Part shown: positions 53,473-64,000 of the stretch, one piece after another
Position numbering within the stretch: position 1 is the stretch's first letter
How the letters are laid out: the number at the start of each line of letters is the position of its first letter
NCBI GenBank assembly: GCA_029718625.1
Contig: CM056376.1
Coordinates: forward strand, 29,826,726 to 29,890,725
Direction: 5' to 3'
Source: Synaphobranchus kaupii
Lineage: Eukaryota > Chordata > Actinopteri > Anguilliformes > Synaphobranchidae
Length of the DNA stretch: 64,000 nt
Made by a program: the position numbers and the translations under genes
Notes under the pieces: model-generated
The model's input: the letters and a program-made list of their open reading frames with translations, nothing else
What the model was told of the DNA's origin: nothing
Database searches by the model: none

Positions 53473-53773
53473 GGGTGCGTCCCAATATTCTTCACTCCCC
53501 ACCTCCTTCCTCCACTCCCCCACTACCACTCCTCTCCTACCCGGAAGTATGCAAAACTGCCTGAACGTTTTGAGCACAATTATTTACCTGTACAGTAATA
53601 CAATGTACTTGACATTGCAGTTTGTGTCGAGACAATGAAAATTTAACCATTAATAAGCAATTAAGATGTAATCAGCACATTAGATTAAAACACAAAGATC
53701 CGTTTCCGGGGCAAGGAGGAGAGGTGGTAGTGGAGCAAAGGAGGGTGCATTTTTCGACTGTTGGGACGCACCC
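53473..53773. mobile_element. MITE, GGGTGCGTCCCAATATTC family, copy 2
   Basis: Perfect terminal GGGTGCGTCCCAA with complement TTGGGACGCACCC. AAT stands on both sides, a possible 3-bp target duplication as in PIF/Harbinger elements. The body matches 9,459-9,764. Confidence 0.8.
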
Positions 53774-55048
53774 AATGGCTCTCAAGGACTCTCAAGGATT
53801 TGAGTGAGATTCCTGTCTGTCCAGGGTGTTTGACGTACAATGTTGATGCTATTGTAATTCCCTGTTTAAATCCCCATGCAGGGGACCCCACATTTTGGGA
53901 ACGGTTGCTGTTTGCACAGACAGGTTGTCAGGTGCATTAGCTAGCTTCCAGAAACAGCACTGACAGAACATAGATTAAGGATGCCCCGGTTAGTATGTTT
54001 CCTGCATTTACACTTGCTTACAGACACTGTGCAGAGCCTGACTGACGGGGGCTGGATTATTCCCAGGTAATGATGTGATGTAACAGTGCTGCTTATATCT
54101 TGCTCTGATAAAGGGTCTGACTGGGTGGTCTGTACAGAGCTCCTGTGTTCCTTCCGTCCTCTCTGATTCTTAACCTTTAGTAAGGTTTAAAATCACAAAT
54201 ATGTGATGAGAATGTTCTTAGCTGAACATTCTAATCCTGATAATCCTGATGTAACAATCACTACTGGGTAATTGAAAGCAATCGAGTTCTAGAACACTGA
54301 CTTAGAATTTTGAAAAGGCATTCCAAAAAAACAGCTCTTCAAAAGGGTTAAATATAGGCAGTTCTAGTGTGATGTAACAGTACAGAACTGTAATAAGAAT
54401 GCAAGAATGTTTATGATGTCATAGAAAGGTGCAGCAGAGCATCTATGGTGGTACTGACCTTTGGCACTCATCTCAGTACCGGGTGTTCTTTTCCCACCTG
54501 GCTTACTGGCTTCTGATTGGCTGCGTCTTCGTTTAGATGAGCACAGTGGTGTAGCAGTTGTGTGGTCCCGATGGTTTTTCTTTATGGTGGCTGAGCTGGT
54601 GCAGAAAAGCTTCACCCACACATGCATCTTTTATTTCTTATTTTAGATAATTTTATTTGCATTTCCTCAGTGCTTCTGTGCAGTTCACCTAAAGTCGATG
54701 CGTTACAGAGCAAAGGTCTAGAGCACACATGCTGCTCCATTTCTGGATTTTGTACCAACTTCATTTAATTATTTAATAGGACCTGTCATTTATTTAAACT
54801 GACATTTGTGATAGTCACGCACTACATCTGCAAACTGCATGTATCTTTCGTAATACATTTTTTTAAATAAATTAAATTTTCACTGTGGTCCAATATGGGA
54901 GTGGACCAGCATTCCTTTTACACGGCCCTTTAGAAAATGAAGCCAGAATAATTGGTTGGAAGAAAACCCTGCACGGACACTGCAGGCCTCCAGGAATGGA
55001 GTTGTGCCTCCCGGGGTTAGAGTCTGTGGCCAGACTCGGGCTGTAAGA
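53774..55048. other. Spacer between naa25 and tmem116, nothing recognised
   Basis: No exon, RNA gene or clear repeat border was found in this 1.3 kb. Confidence 0.5.
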
Positions 55049-55408
55049 CAGGGGTGGGGAATCTTATCTGAGAAGGGCCGGTGGGGGTGCAGTTTTTAAT
55101 TTAGCGCTGCACTAAGACACCTGATTCTACTTATCAAGGTCTTGATTGAAGACCATGATTAGTTAATTAACTGAATCGGGTGTCTTGGTGCTGGGCTAAA
55201 AACCTGCACCTACACTGGCCCTTTTTGGATAAAACCTGCACCCACACTGGCCCTTTTCGGATAAAACCTGCACCCGCACTGACCCTTTTCGAATAAAACC
55301 TGCACCCACACTGGCCCTTTTCGGATAAAACCTGCACCCCGCACTGACCCTTTTCGAATAAAACCTGCACCCGCACCGGCCCTTTTCGGATAAGGTTCTC
55401 CACCACTG
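55049..55408. mobile_element. hAT-like MITE with internally amplified right end
   Basis: Starts CAGGGGTGGGGAATC and ends TTCTCCACCACTG. Octamers CTGTAAGA (55,041-55,048) and CTGTAAGG (55,409-55,416) form an 8-bp duplication with one difference. The right half (55,197-55,390) contains about six copies of a 32-bp unit, CCTGCACCCACACTGGCCCT plus TTTCGGATAAAA, which is the normal right-end sequence repeated. Confidence 0.85.
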
Positions 55409-55899
55409 CTGTAAGGACTGGTGCCCACATGTTGGGGTTTCTGCCAGCTATGTTTTTTAAGAGGGGGCGTAATGACCCCCCCTATGACAGGGTCCCAAAA
55501 CTGTGGCAGGTCCAGGGGGTCACGTTGGGGTACAGTATCGGGGGTCCACACTCAGCAGGATGGCCTCTCTCCTTTGTCTCAGGGCATTTCCAACATAATG
55601 AGTCTGACGGGCAGGCGGGAGAGGGGTGGTACGGAGCTCTCTGATTGGCTGTCTCAGGGAGCATCAGTGCCTATTCACAGTGCTCTGTGCCGTTAGGGTT
55701 TGCTCGCCCCCAAACTTGCGTGTGGCTGTGATTTCTTCACTGCCGTGAACTATGGGTGTGGGGATACTGTACTGTATGCTGTATATATATGCGCCTTTTT
55801 GTGCATTACAGCATTAAACTGGAGTTCATTTCGACTCATCAATAAAAGTTCAACAGGGCTATGCTACCCACGTGCGCATTACTTCGAAGAAATCCCCAA

Positions 55900-56231
55900 G
55901 TGAAACAACAAAGTTTCCACCGTCCTGTGGGCCAATGGGCGGAGTGACCGCGCGCTTGAATTCTGAAAAGTCACTGACTACCTAAGCACGACTGTATCTA
56001 CACTGTAACAACATAAGAGAGCCTGAGGCCGGCTGTGTCTTGCGCTTGCGTAGCCTATATCGACTGAAAAGAAATCGAATTTAAATCGGTAGATTTTTTT
56101 TTTTTACCAGAGAAAGAAGAAATCCCAAAAGCATTTTGTGGTTTTTGTGTGCTTGGTTCACGAACTAAGTCCTACGTTGCAATAGCTTTTGTATTTAACA
56201 ATATAGGTTGGGCGGCATCTTGATCTCAGCG
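55900..56231 (+). promoter_or_regulatory. tmem116: Presumed tmem116 promoter and 5' UTR
   Basis: CCAAT (55,932-55,936) directly abuts a GC box GGGCGG (55,938-55,943), followed by CpG-containing sequence and about 290 bp to the first coding ATG. No TATA box at a plausible distance. Transcription start is not determined. Confidence 0.45.
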
Positions 56232-56297
56232 ATGCTATCTTTGTTTTTAAACAATACTGAACAAAATATTACGGCGGATGCCGAAGATTGGACAAAT
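56232..56297 (+). CDS. tmem116: tmem116 exon 1 (residues 1-22)
   Basis: Twenty-two complete codons from ATG to WTN, donor AAT|GTAAGT. Phase 0. Confidence 0.75.
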
Positions 56298-59200
56298 GTA
56301 AGTATAACACTTAATTCATATTAAAGTTTAGCCTAAATAAAGAGAGATTGATATTTTACGTGTTAATATGTTAATTAAATGTGCAAGTCAAATGACTCTT
56401 AGGTTCTGTTAATGTAGTGCAATGTGGTATAATGTGAATTATTTAAAAATAGAATGCGTTACTTCATAGTCTACAGTTATAACAGCTAGGGTACATGGGC
56501 TTTTCTATGCAGTTTTTCTCACGGTACATGAGTAGTGTAGGTACCAATGGTTTGGAATTCATATTTTATGGTCACTAAAATTCATCCGAAATAATATTTT
56601 TTTTGCATTTAGTAATTAAACAGATGCACGTATCCAGAGCGCATTAAAGCGTGCATAAACATGCGCGAGACAAAGGCTAGCAGGGAAAACATACGGAGTT
56701 ATTAGTTATTATATAACAATAGGCTACACGATTTTAGTTTGTTTTGAATATTCCTCAGTTTCATCGTCTGTTTTTTAGAGATTGGGGAATGCTTCAACTA
56801 AATTAAAAAATTTTAAAAAACTCAACATATCAACAAAAAAATCTAAGCTGTTTGCATCATATAGCACATCTTTAGAATAGATTGTTTCCAACGTGGGTTT
56901 ATTCGAGTGGCACGCAGCGCAGAAGAACGGACTATTTCACGTGTAGGCTAATCACTTATCAGTCTAAGCTTATCATGAAAAACTTTTGAACACTATGGAT
57001 ATCTCGAAAAACAACTGTGCCGGAAAGGGATGTATTTTCTTTCCAGCTTTATTTCCTCCTTTCATTCTTTTATTTATGTATGAATAAATAGGTCACATGT
57101 TCAAATAGATGGCTGTTGACATAGAGGCTGTGTGAGCTCACAACCTCACGTGTGACCTGTTTAAACTTTAATTGGATGTTTTCTAATTATATGAATTTAA
57201 ACATTGAAGAGTGTAGGCCCTACTTGAGTCAAAAAGTAATACGATGTTAAGCCTTCTCTAAAACGAAAATATACGACATGAGAGAACCGTGTGCTGACAT
57301 TCAGTCTACAACATGAGAGAGGCTTCCTTAAAAAAAAAAATGATTTTTTAAATGTCTGAAAAAGATTTTTCCCCTCTTGTCAAAAGGTGTACTCCGCGAT
57401 ACGATGGATACAGCTGATTATGGCAGTTCTAAGGTGATTATTATTATTATTATTATTATTATTATTGATGTTGTTGTTTTCGAAGATGAATAATAAGAAC
57501 ATTGATTTAAGACCCATTTGTGTTTGATTTACAGTATTTTGGGTTCAGGCTCCATAATCGTTTATGCGACTTTCCAGAATCTGATAAGAACGGCTGAGGT
57601 AAGTGAAAGAGCCTTTTTCTTGCCGTATTTTGCTTAGTCAGCATTACAACAGGAGTGAGATTATGTTCACCTGTGTGACTGAAACATACAGGTGAGATTA
57701 TGTTCACCTGTGTGACTGAAATACACAGGTGAGATTATGTTCACCTGTGTGACTGAAATATACAGGCTCAGACGGCACATGCAGGCTTTTAAAAAGTTTT
57801 AAACACATTTCTGGTCTGTAAGTCTGAACCACACCATTTTGAAAAGTATATATGTAATAAAACAAATAATACCTCATAAAACCAATTTATTTTTTGTTAC
57901 CTTTTCAGAAAGGTTGTTGCAAAGATATTGAGAAAGATATTTCTCTTTGAATCAAAATGGCAACCAAAATTTAAAAAAAAGGTTTGTATCAATGCTTCAG
58001 CTACTGACATAGCTAATGCCTTATTGTTATAATAAATCCTTAATATGCAGGCAGGGCCTAAAATTTGAGTACTCAAACAGATCAATATAATGTCAATATG
58101 TAAATCATCTACTAAATGTGTTCCATCATTTTTCAATATGGAACGTCAATCTTATTGTGTGGGATATGAATATAATTCCAAAGCTGCTGTCTATTAACCA
58201 AATGTACTTTCAAGTCTTTAACGCCATGAAATGCAAGCATGTAATAAAAACATTCAGTGCCCTAATATTCCACAAATAGAATCATATAATTATCTTAATT
58301 CATAACTTATACATTTTAAATTGAAGTTAACTCCATGGGTACAAAGTAAGTTCCATGGCTGTATGAATTGAAGGACAGTATAATAATAATAACAGGACAG
58401 TAGCCTTTTATTATGCAGTGTTTTACTAACATACATATAACCACCTGTCTCTTTACATCGTACGCTTTTATTGCAACGCTTACAATCCGGAAACAGATCT
58501 CCAGAGCCGTAAATAATAATGCACTGAAGTCTCTGTGTGCTGCATGTGCGTTATGTGCTATGTGCTGCTGTGGGAATGTCGTTGGCTGGGTCTGGCACTG
58601 GCACTGTTGCTCATATTAATCAGATCAATGCACTTTTAATAATCCTATATTCTATTATTATAAGTAGCTCCAGGTAAGGGCGTCTGGAAAAAAGAGTGTT
58701 ATGTAATGTACTGACATTAGGTTCTGTTTGAGATTACTGTAAATGTCACACGCACAACATTTAAACGCGTCCCCTTTATTCCTGCAGTGCTGTCTGTGTT
58801 GCCCACAGAAACTGTGTGTGAAAAAAACTACCTTGTTTGTGTCGACCCACTACCAAGTATAGTTACAATAATAATTTTATAAAATGAACACTGGGTTGTT
58901 CCACACCCTACAGGATATGTGTTACTATCCTGGTTCCAGTGGCTATAATACAACACAGTGTCATTGTCCACATAATGTGTACAGTTTCCTTTGGCTTTAG
59001 ACCAGGCCCACAGTAAACACTGATAGTGTGGGCAATATGGTGCATTTCACACTGACATACAGTGCATCCGGAAAGTATTCACAGCGCTTCACTTTTTCCA
59101 CATTTTGTTCTGTTACAGCCTTATTCCAAAATTGATTAAATTAATTTTTTCCCTCAAAATTCTACACACAACACCCCATAATGACAATGTGAAAAAAGTT

Positions 59201-60872
59201 TTTTTGAGATTTTTGCAAATTTATTAAAAATAAAAAAATAAAATTTCTCATTTACATAAGTATTCATACCCTTTGCTTTAACGTATTTTTAAAGTATCAT
59301 ATTTCATATTTGGTCACATATCCTTTACATGCTGTTACTTCCTGAAGTCTGTGACCATCAACATCAAAAAACTGTCGATATATCTTATTTTCAGGTACTG
59401 TTACAAGCGATACTATAACCTCTCTGCATTTGAATGGATCTCTATGGAAATTGGGGGGTGAGACTAGATTCAGCTGTAAATTACACTGGTACAGTATGGA
59501 ACACATGGCTGGCTAAATGGCTGTAAGTTATCAAAGGTCTGAGCTATCAAACGAGCCCCAAACCATCACTCTGTTGCCAGATATGGAGTAGATGTGGATG
59601 GATCACTGCAAGGGTTATTTCTCCGGACTCATTTTCCTATAGAACTCTATGGGGAAAAAAGTCAGGAGAAACAACCCTTAAAGTGATCCATCCACATCTA
59701 CTCCATATCTGGCAACAGAGTGATGGTTTTGGGCTCGTTTGATAGCTCAGACCCTTGATAACTTACAGCCATTTAGCCAGCCATGTGTTCCATACTGTAC
59801 CAGTGTAATTTACAGCTGAATCTAGTCTCACCCCCCAATTTCCATAGAGATCCATTCAAATGCAGAGAGGTAGTATCGCTTGTAACAGTACCTGAAAATA
59901 AGATATCGACAGTTTTTTTCATGTTGATGGTCACAGACTTCAAGGAAGTAACAGCATGTAAAGGATATGCGACCAAATATGAAATATGATACTTTAAAAA
60001 TACGGTAAAGCAAAAGGTATGAATACTTATGTAAATGAGAAATTTTAGTTTTTTATTTTTAATAAATTTGCAAAAAATCTCAAAAAAACTTTTTTCATAT
60101 TGTCATTATGGGGTGTTGTGTGTAGAATTTTGAGGGAAAAAATGAATCTAATCCATTTTGGAATAAGGCTGTAACAGAACAAAATGTGGAAAAAGTGAAG
60201 CGCTGTGAATACTTTCCGGATGCACTGTATGTCTCTAATACAGGGACAGAGTAATGTACAGTTATATCTGTATGAGTAAATATAAAAGCTGATATCCCAA
60301 AATACATCTGAGAGTTCATTCACCTTGTGGCTCATTGAATTTGAGATTTGGAGTAAGCAACTTTTAGAATGAAAATAGCCTCTTCTTCTTCTGCTTCTTC
60401 TTCTTCTTATTATTATTATTATTATTGTTGCTGTTGTTTTAAAAGTATTTTATAGTTTATAATGTCTTGCTGACTTAGCCATAGCTTACTTTGTGTACTA
60501 TACTCAGTGTTCATGAGTCATGTCTATGGATAGCTGCTACGTTATGATAGAAATGTACTTTGTCTGACCTGTTGTAGTTGTTTGAATGACCTTCGGTATG
60601 CACTTATTGTACGTCGCTTTGGATGAAAGCGTCTGCCAAATTAATGTAATGTAATGTTGTTGTGGTTGTGGTAAGATGGCTTTGGCCTTGATCTGTGTGG
60701 TTTGGTTGATCTTTCCGGAACCTTCTGCGCGCTGTTCTTCAGGTGCAGCCGCTGTTCCTGCTCAGTGTGACGGATCTGCTGCTGGGTTTCTGCTGGCTTG
60801 GTCGGAGCAGTGCTCTTCACCCAGGTCTGCGAGAGCCACACTACCTGCTACAACCTGCACGCCGTCCAACAG
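56232..60872 (+). CDS. tmem116: TMEM116, 5' part of gene (four coding exons in window)
   Basis: Transmembrane protein 116 is a poorly characterised multi-pass membrane protein related in topology to G-protein-coupled receptors. Exons: 56,232-56,297, 57,387-57,433, 57,535-57,598, 60,743-60,872, all GT-AG. The N-terminus MLSLFLNNTEQNITADAEDW has two N-glycosylation sequons (Asn7, Asn12), consistent with an extracellular start. TM1 spans about residues 25-48 (WIQLIMAVLSILGSGSIIVY) and TM2 about residues 60-85. The product then reaches a two-Cys loop (CESHTTC). Exon 4 carries one surplus base. The remaining exons are expected beyond 64,000. The tmem116-naa25 neighbourhood recalls human 12q24, where the two genes are close together. 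Confidence 0.8.
57387..57433 (+). CDS. tmem116: tmem116 exon 2 (residues 23-38)
   Basis: Encodes VYSAIRWIQLIMAVL plus two bases of a Ser codon. Acceptor CAAAAG, donor AG|GTGATT. A (ATT)n microsatellite follows 3 nt later at 57,437-57,466. Confidence 0.78.
57535..57598 (+). CDS. tmem116: tmem116 exon 3 (residues 38-59)
   Basis: Encodes ILGSGSIIVYATFQNLIRTA then E, completing TM1. Acceptor TTTACAG, donor GAG|GTAAGT. Confidence 0.8.
57640..57775. repeat. 37-bp tandem repeat, three copies, tmem116 intron 3
   Basis: GTGAGATTATGTTCACCTGT then GTGACTGAAATATACAG, three times. It shares only the TTCACCTGTGT/ACACCTGT flavour with the large naa25 array and is not a copy of it. Confidence 0.85.
59060..60227. 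mobile_element. Tc1/mariner-type foldback element, copy 2 with different ends
   Basis: Starts CAGTGCATCCGGAAAGTATT and ends AATACTTTCCGGATGCACTG, with TA at 59,058-59,059 and 60,228-60,229. It is palindromic over 1,168 bp. The inner 750 bp (from about 59,270 to 60,015) corresponds to the core of copy 1 at 28,990-29,745, while the outer about 210 bp at each end belong to a different terminal family (with TTATTCCAAAATTGATTAAA). Confidence 0.9.
60385..60426. repeat. (TTC)n/(TTA)n microsatellite, tmem116 intron 3
   Basis: TTCTTC units pass into TTATTA units over about 42 bp. Confidence 0.8.
60560..60657 (+). repeat. Tail of a fish L2/SINE-type retroposon
   Basis: GTACGTCGCTTTGGATGAAA then GCGTCTGCCAAAT followed by a short (TAATG)n repeat is the characteristic shared 3' end of fish L2-like LINEs and their dependent SINEs. 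The upstream part is too diverged or truncated to define. Confidence 0.6.
60743..60872 (+). CDS. tmem116: tmem116 exon 4 (residues 60-102), one extra base
   Basis: Encodes VQPLFLLSVTDLLLGFCWL; skipping one G at 60,800-60,801 then gives a continuation GAVLFTQVCESHTTCYNLHA and VQQ, as expected for TM2 and the following Cys loop. Without the skip the frame reads RSSALHPGLREP and loses similarity. 130 nt observed, 129 expected for phase 0. Donor CAG|GTGAGT. Confidence 0.78.
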
Positions 60873-61558
60873 GTGAGTCCCCCTCTTACCTGCGCTGCTG
60901 GTAGTCTCTGGGGCATGTTCTGCACACATCTCTGACTGTAGGAGGGATCGTTTCGTTCAGTCACGGGTGAGATGTGCTGCATGTGATCAGACCTGTGGTG
61001 CAACTTTAAGGCCTTTAGATTCGGTCACTGCATTAGTCACTAAGAGCAGAATAATATTCCGTCGGTGATGTGACGTGATAAAGAAGCACTTCTGTAGTTT
61101 GTTTCTGTTTGTTTCAGCCATATCTTGTTGAAGTGTCCCTTTTCTACATTCTGGTGTATTTTGAAAGGAGGTTTCGCATGGCTGTGCATAGCGTTTATTT
61201 CTGAAAAGCATTCCTGGTCCAGCCCAGACTTCATTACTGGCTGGGTTGTGTTTTGCTTTCAATCACATATGTTTTTGATGAAGATTTATTGAGCAGTTAA
61301 ATTTGAGCTGGTGGAATTCAACCTGCGGGTAAAAATGTCCAGTTTTATGTGGGTTTAATCTCTGTGTTGCCATGGTGCTATCTGCAGTGTGTGTCTGTAT
61401 GGGTTGTGTTTAGTGTCAAAGGTACAGCAGGAAAAGTTAGATTAAAGGGCTGCACATATTTTTGGAGTTGAGGAGAAATCCCAGTCAAAATGAGTTTGGA
61501 GAGAATGGTGAGGCGATCCACAATTCCGTGGAAGCATCCAGGTGTTTCCGTTCGTGGA
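60873..61558 (+). other. tmem116: tmem116 intron 4, nothing recognised
   Basis: No exon or repeat border recognised before the solo LTR. Confidence 0.5.
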
Positions 61559-61563
61559 TATAT

Positions 61564-62276
61564 TGTGAGGGGAAGCGTAAGGTTCGGAGAATCAAACGCG
61601 ACCAATAAGGATTTCTAAAAGCGTATCTAGAGAAAGATACGCCACAAAACGCGGAATAATCCGCACCAGGACTGGGATAACAGGATAGGGAGCAAAACTT
61701 CCCTAGCACAAAGCAAAACAAAACCTCCAAAAACTGAGGCGATCTCGATAAACAGCGAGAATAACTAACATAAGAACCTCACGCACTAAAATAATTAGGC
61801 GTAACAAGAGGTAATGAAACAAAACTCAAAACAAAAACGAGTGAAGGAAAGGAATAGAAGAGAAAACCTGTTAGCCAAAGCTCTTGTGGAAAAAGAGCTG
61901 AACACAACTGGCAACAGGTAAAAAGAATAAATGATAAAGAAAGATTGGAAAGGAACGACAAAACCAATATAATCCTAAATCTTTATAACCGGACTTGCTG
62001 CGTTTCCTATTAGTAAGAACCAGAAATGCAGCGACCGAAATCTCTATACCTTTACCGACTTCGTATGCCAACATAGCAAAGACAATCTCGAAGTGCGGAA
62101 ATGCGGACGTCCTGAGGTATTTATAGCCCGCAGGAAACGCAAAACAGGTGAAGGGAACAATTGTCGGGAAAGGCGCGAAAACCGGAATGGAGGCGGAAAA
62201 AATCCGATAGTGTCTTGACGACGCCAAAAAGGAAACCAAAAACTTCGAAAAGCAAAGGCTGCAAATAACCATGACA
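61564..62276 (-). mobile_element. Solo LTR, minus strand, 713 bp
   Basis: On the minus strand it begins TGTCATGGTTATTTGCAGCC and ends CGCTTCCCCTCACA, obeying the TG...CA rule. TATAT flanks both sides (61,559-61,563 and 62,277-62,281), a perfect 5-bp target duplication. A minus-strand TATA box TATAAATA lies at 62,118-62,125. No internal coding sequence accompanies it, so it is a recombination-derived solo LTR, probably Gypsy-type or another 5-bp-duplicating LTR family. The minus-strand frame of 152 codons across it is not a gene. Confidence 0.85.
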
Positions 62277-62281
62277 TATAT

Positions 62282-63640
62282 ACATCCTTTGGCTGCTTTG
62301 TTCAGTTTGTAAACTTTCTGAAATGTCAAATGTAAAACAGAAATACTAGCAGACTGATTTTTATTTTATTGAGCACCCTGTTGTGTTACGCAAGCGTTGC
62401 AACTATGGCAGCTGAGAAGGCCGTTCTTTGCTTTCCTTTGGAAGACTTCGAGACTGTGTTACGATCTATATGAGCTAATTATTATTATTATTATGAGCAT
62501 TAGGCCAATCATTATTGCTGATCACTGTTGTGATATGATATTGTAATATTTACCATTACGGTATATACTTAGAGGAGTAGAGTGGAGTAGAAAAGTTTAT
62601 GAAAGTGTCACTCCACAATGGTACATATATGTCTTCTAAAGACAAATATGTCTTCTAATGTCTTCAATTGTTGCATACACCAAGCTGCAGTAGACACATT
62701 TGTAAAGGACTTTAGTTGGATCCATTGTGCACACTCCCTTTTTAATACGGTGGGGTTTAGGCCTACACATCGCTGCTGATTGGGTAACACCTCTGACACA
62801 CCCACCAAACGAGAGAAAACTACCTCAAAGCCCGTTGCACACCGTTTCACACCGTTTCGAGGAAACATGTCGTTCAACCCGGAAACCGTAGCAAAACGGT
62901 GCACACCGTTTTCAGATTGAACGTGGCCCAGGTGTTATGAACTGGAGGATCATTCACATCCAAACATTAGTCTGTCCATCTTTATTTTGGTATAGCGCCA
63001 TCTACAAACAGGCTGCCACAACAACAGGCACGTCACCATGGAAACAGGAAAACCCCAACTGAGCCAATTTCAGAGAAACTATAAAGCGATGCCCTGACCC
63101 CTGACCTGTTTGAAAGTGATGAAGCAGAACTCCTGTAAAATTGTGGGATGGTAAACAGGTGTGCAGGTGAAAGGGTGACCAAGTGACTCAGCTTTACATG
63201 CTGAGATGCTTCCAAAGGCTGTGAATAACAGCAGGCTAATGCTCCGATCACATAGGACATGCTTTGCACACTTGGAAACGCGAGGTGCACTACCTGTATT
63301 TATTTTATGAAGCCTACTCTGAAATAGGTGCTGGAGGTATCTTTTTTGCTGCTGCTAGGCAACCGAAATCCGGTCCTGTCAATCACTTGGCTAACATTGT
63401 TAAGGGCATTAGCTAACTAATTTCACAAATTGTACATTTTGTTTCTTTATTTGTCTTTTATATACCATGGATAAGCGGAGAGCACTTGCTTTTTCTCTTT
63501 TGGAGAGTGAATGACAAAAACAAATGAGTGTTGGAAAAACAAAAAGAAGAGAAAAAAATGACAGTGACGTAGGGCGCTTTTTTCCTCGGAGCGCATCAAA
63601 GTAGGATCATTTGAGCTCTGTGCGCACCAAGGGCTTGATT
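62282..63640 (+). other. tmem116: tmem116 intron 4 continued, nothing recognised
   Basis: Mixed sequence. No further tmem116 exon with a compatible acceptor and membrane-segment coding was found. Confidence 0.4.
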
Positions 63641-63754
63641 TACTAAGACCTTTACTGTGTGCAAAACATGGCTAATGAGGCTGACCCCCCACCCTTGATG
63701 ATGAGCAGGGAGGGGGTACATTTTGGCAGCAGTTCTGAAGTCTGAAGCCAAATT

Positions 63755-63798
63755 GGTAGCGTTCCCTGGCTAACCTGGGCCACCACCACGCCCCCAGG
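63755..63798 (+). repeat. Stray copy of a 46-nt piece of naa25 exon 18
   Basis: GTTCCCTGGCTAACCTGGGC then CACCACCACGCCCCCAGG matches 42,316-42,353 with one mismatch, and the match extends a few bases further left with small differences. Same strand, 21 kb downstream, with no similarity in the flanks. Confidence 0.75.
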
Positions 63799-64000
63799 CG
63801 TTCGCCCACTGTACTGTGGAACTTTCTAATGCGGCAAAATGAGGGGGAGCATTTAAGAAATTTAAACTGTGCGAAGCGCTAAATTCCTAAATGGTTTGTG
63901 GTTAGCTGCATTATGTGGTGTTATGTAAAACAGGTGTGTCATGGCGAGGCATCACTGTTTGATTGACAGGTGCTCCTCCTGAAGCTAGTCAGGTGTTACA

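Noticed and set aside
59297..59989. Two near-identical 68-69-codon frames (MCSILYQCNLQL...) on opposite strands
   Set aside because: They are the two arms of the palindromic transposon, not a duplicated gene.
61871..62329. 152-codon minus-strand frame with hydrophobic content
   Set aside because: It coincides with the solo LTR and spans its boundary; no family similarity recognised.

Overview
The window is nuclear DNA of a vertebrate, most likely a teleost fish. The evidence is GT-AG introns, two genes whose encoded residues match vertebrate NAA25 and TMEM116, a DUSP18-like phosphatase, and a dense load of fish-type Tc1/mariner elements, hAT-like MITEs and minisatellites. The species cannot be named from the sequence. 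No bacterial, organellar or CRISPR features were seen.

Layout. Positions 1-12,500 are intergenic: an LTR fragment (1-999), AT-rich sequence, a CpG-rich patch with an RFX X-box-like palindrome (about 4.6-4.9 kb), a 34-bp minisatellite split by a MITE, and several more MITEs. A dusp18-like gene with an intronless CDS is at 12,584-13,162, with a poly(A) signal at 13,846. A dead Tc1-like transposon with TA target duplications is at 14,120-14,861. Naa25, the auxiliary subunit of the NatB N-terminal acetyltransferase, runs from 15,307 to 50,002 in 24 coding exons, with a likely 3' UTR to about 52.4 kb. After a MITE-rich spacer, the first four coding exons of tmem116 (multi-pass membrane protein) lie at 56,232-60,872; the rest of that gene should continue past the window end. 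A minus-strand solo LTR with a perfect 5-bp target duplication is at 61,564-62,276.

The naa25 introns are the most unusual part. Several carry tandem arrays that begin or end at an exon border. Intron 16 holds a 10.3-kb array of a 37-bp unit with a superimposed 3,033-bp higher-order period. Two arrays (introns 8 and 13) contain copies of the adjoining exon's own 5' splice site. Intron 15 holds nested transposons, the innermost being a 1.18-kb foldback whose core recurs in tmem116 intron 3 with different terminal repeats.

Reading caution. The exon phases of naa25 close perfectly (2,961 nt including the stop, about 986 aa) only if nine one-base indels in exons 13, 14, 15, 22, 23 and 24 are treated as errors or mutations. 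Tmem116 exon 4 has one more. All 24 naa25 exons are recognisable and every intron is GT-AG, so assembly error near low-complexity DNA is my preferred reading, but true inactivation is not excluded.
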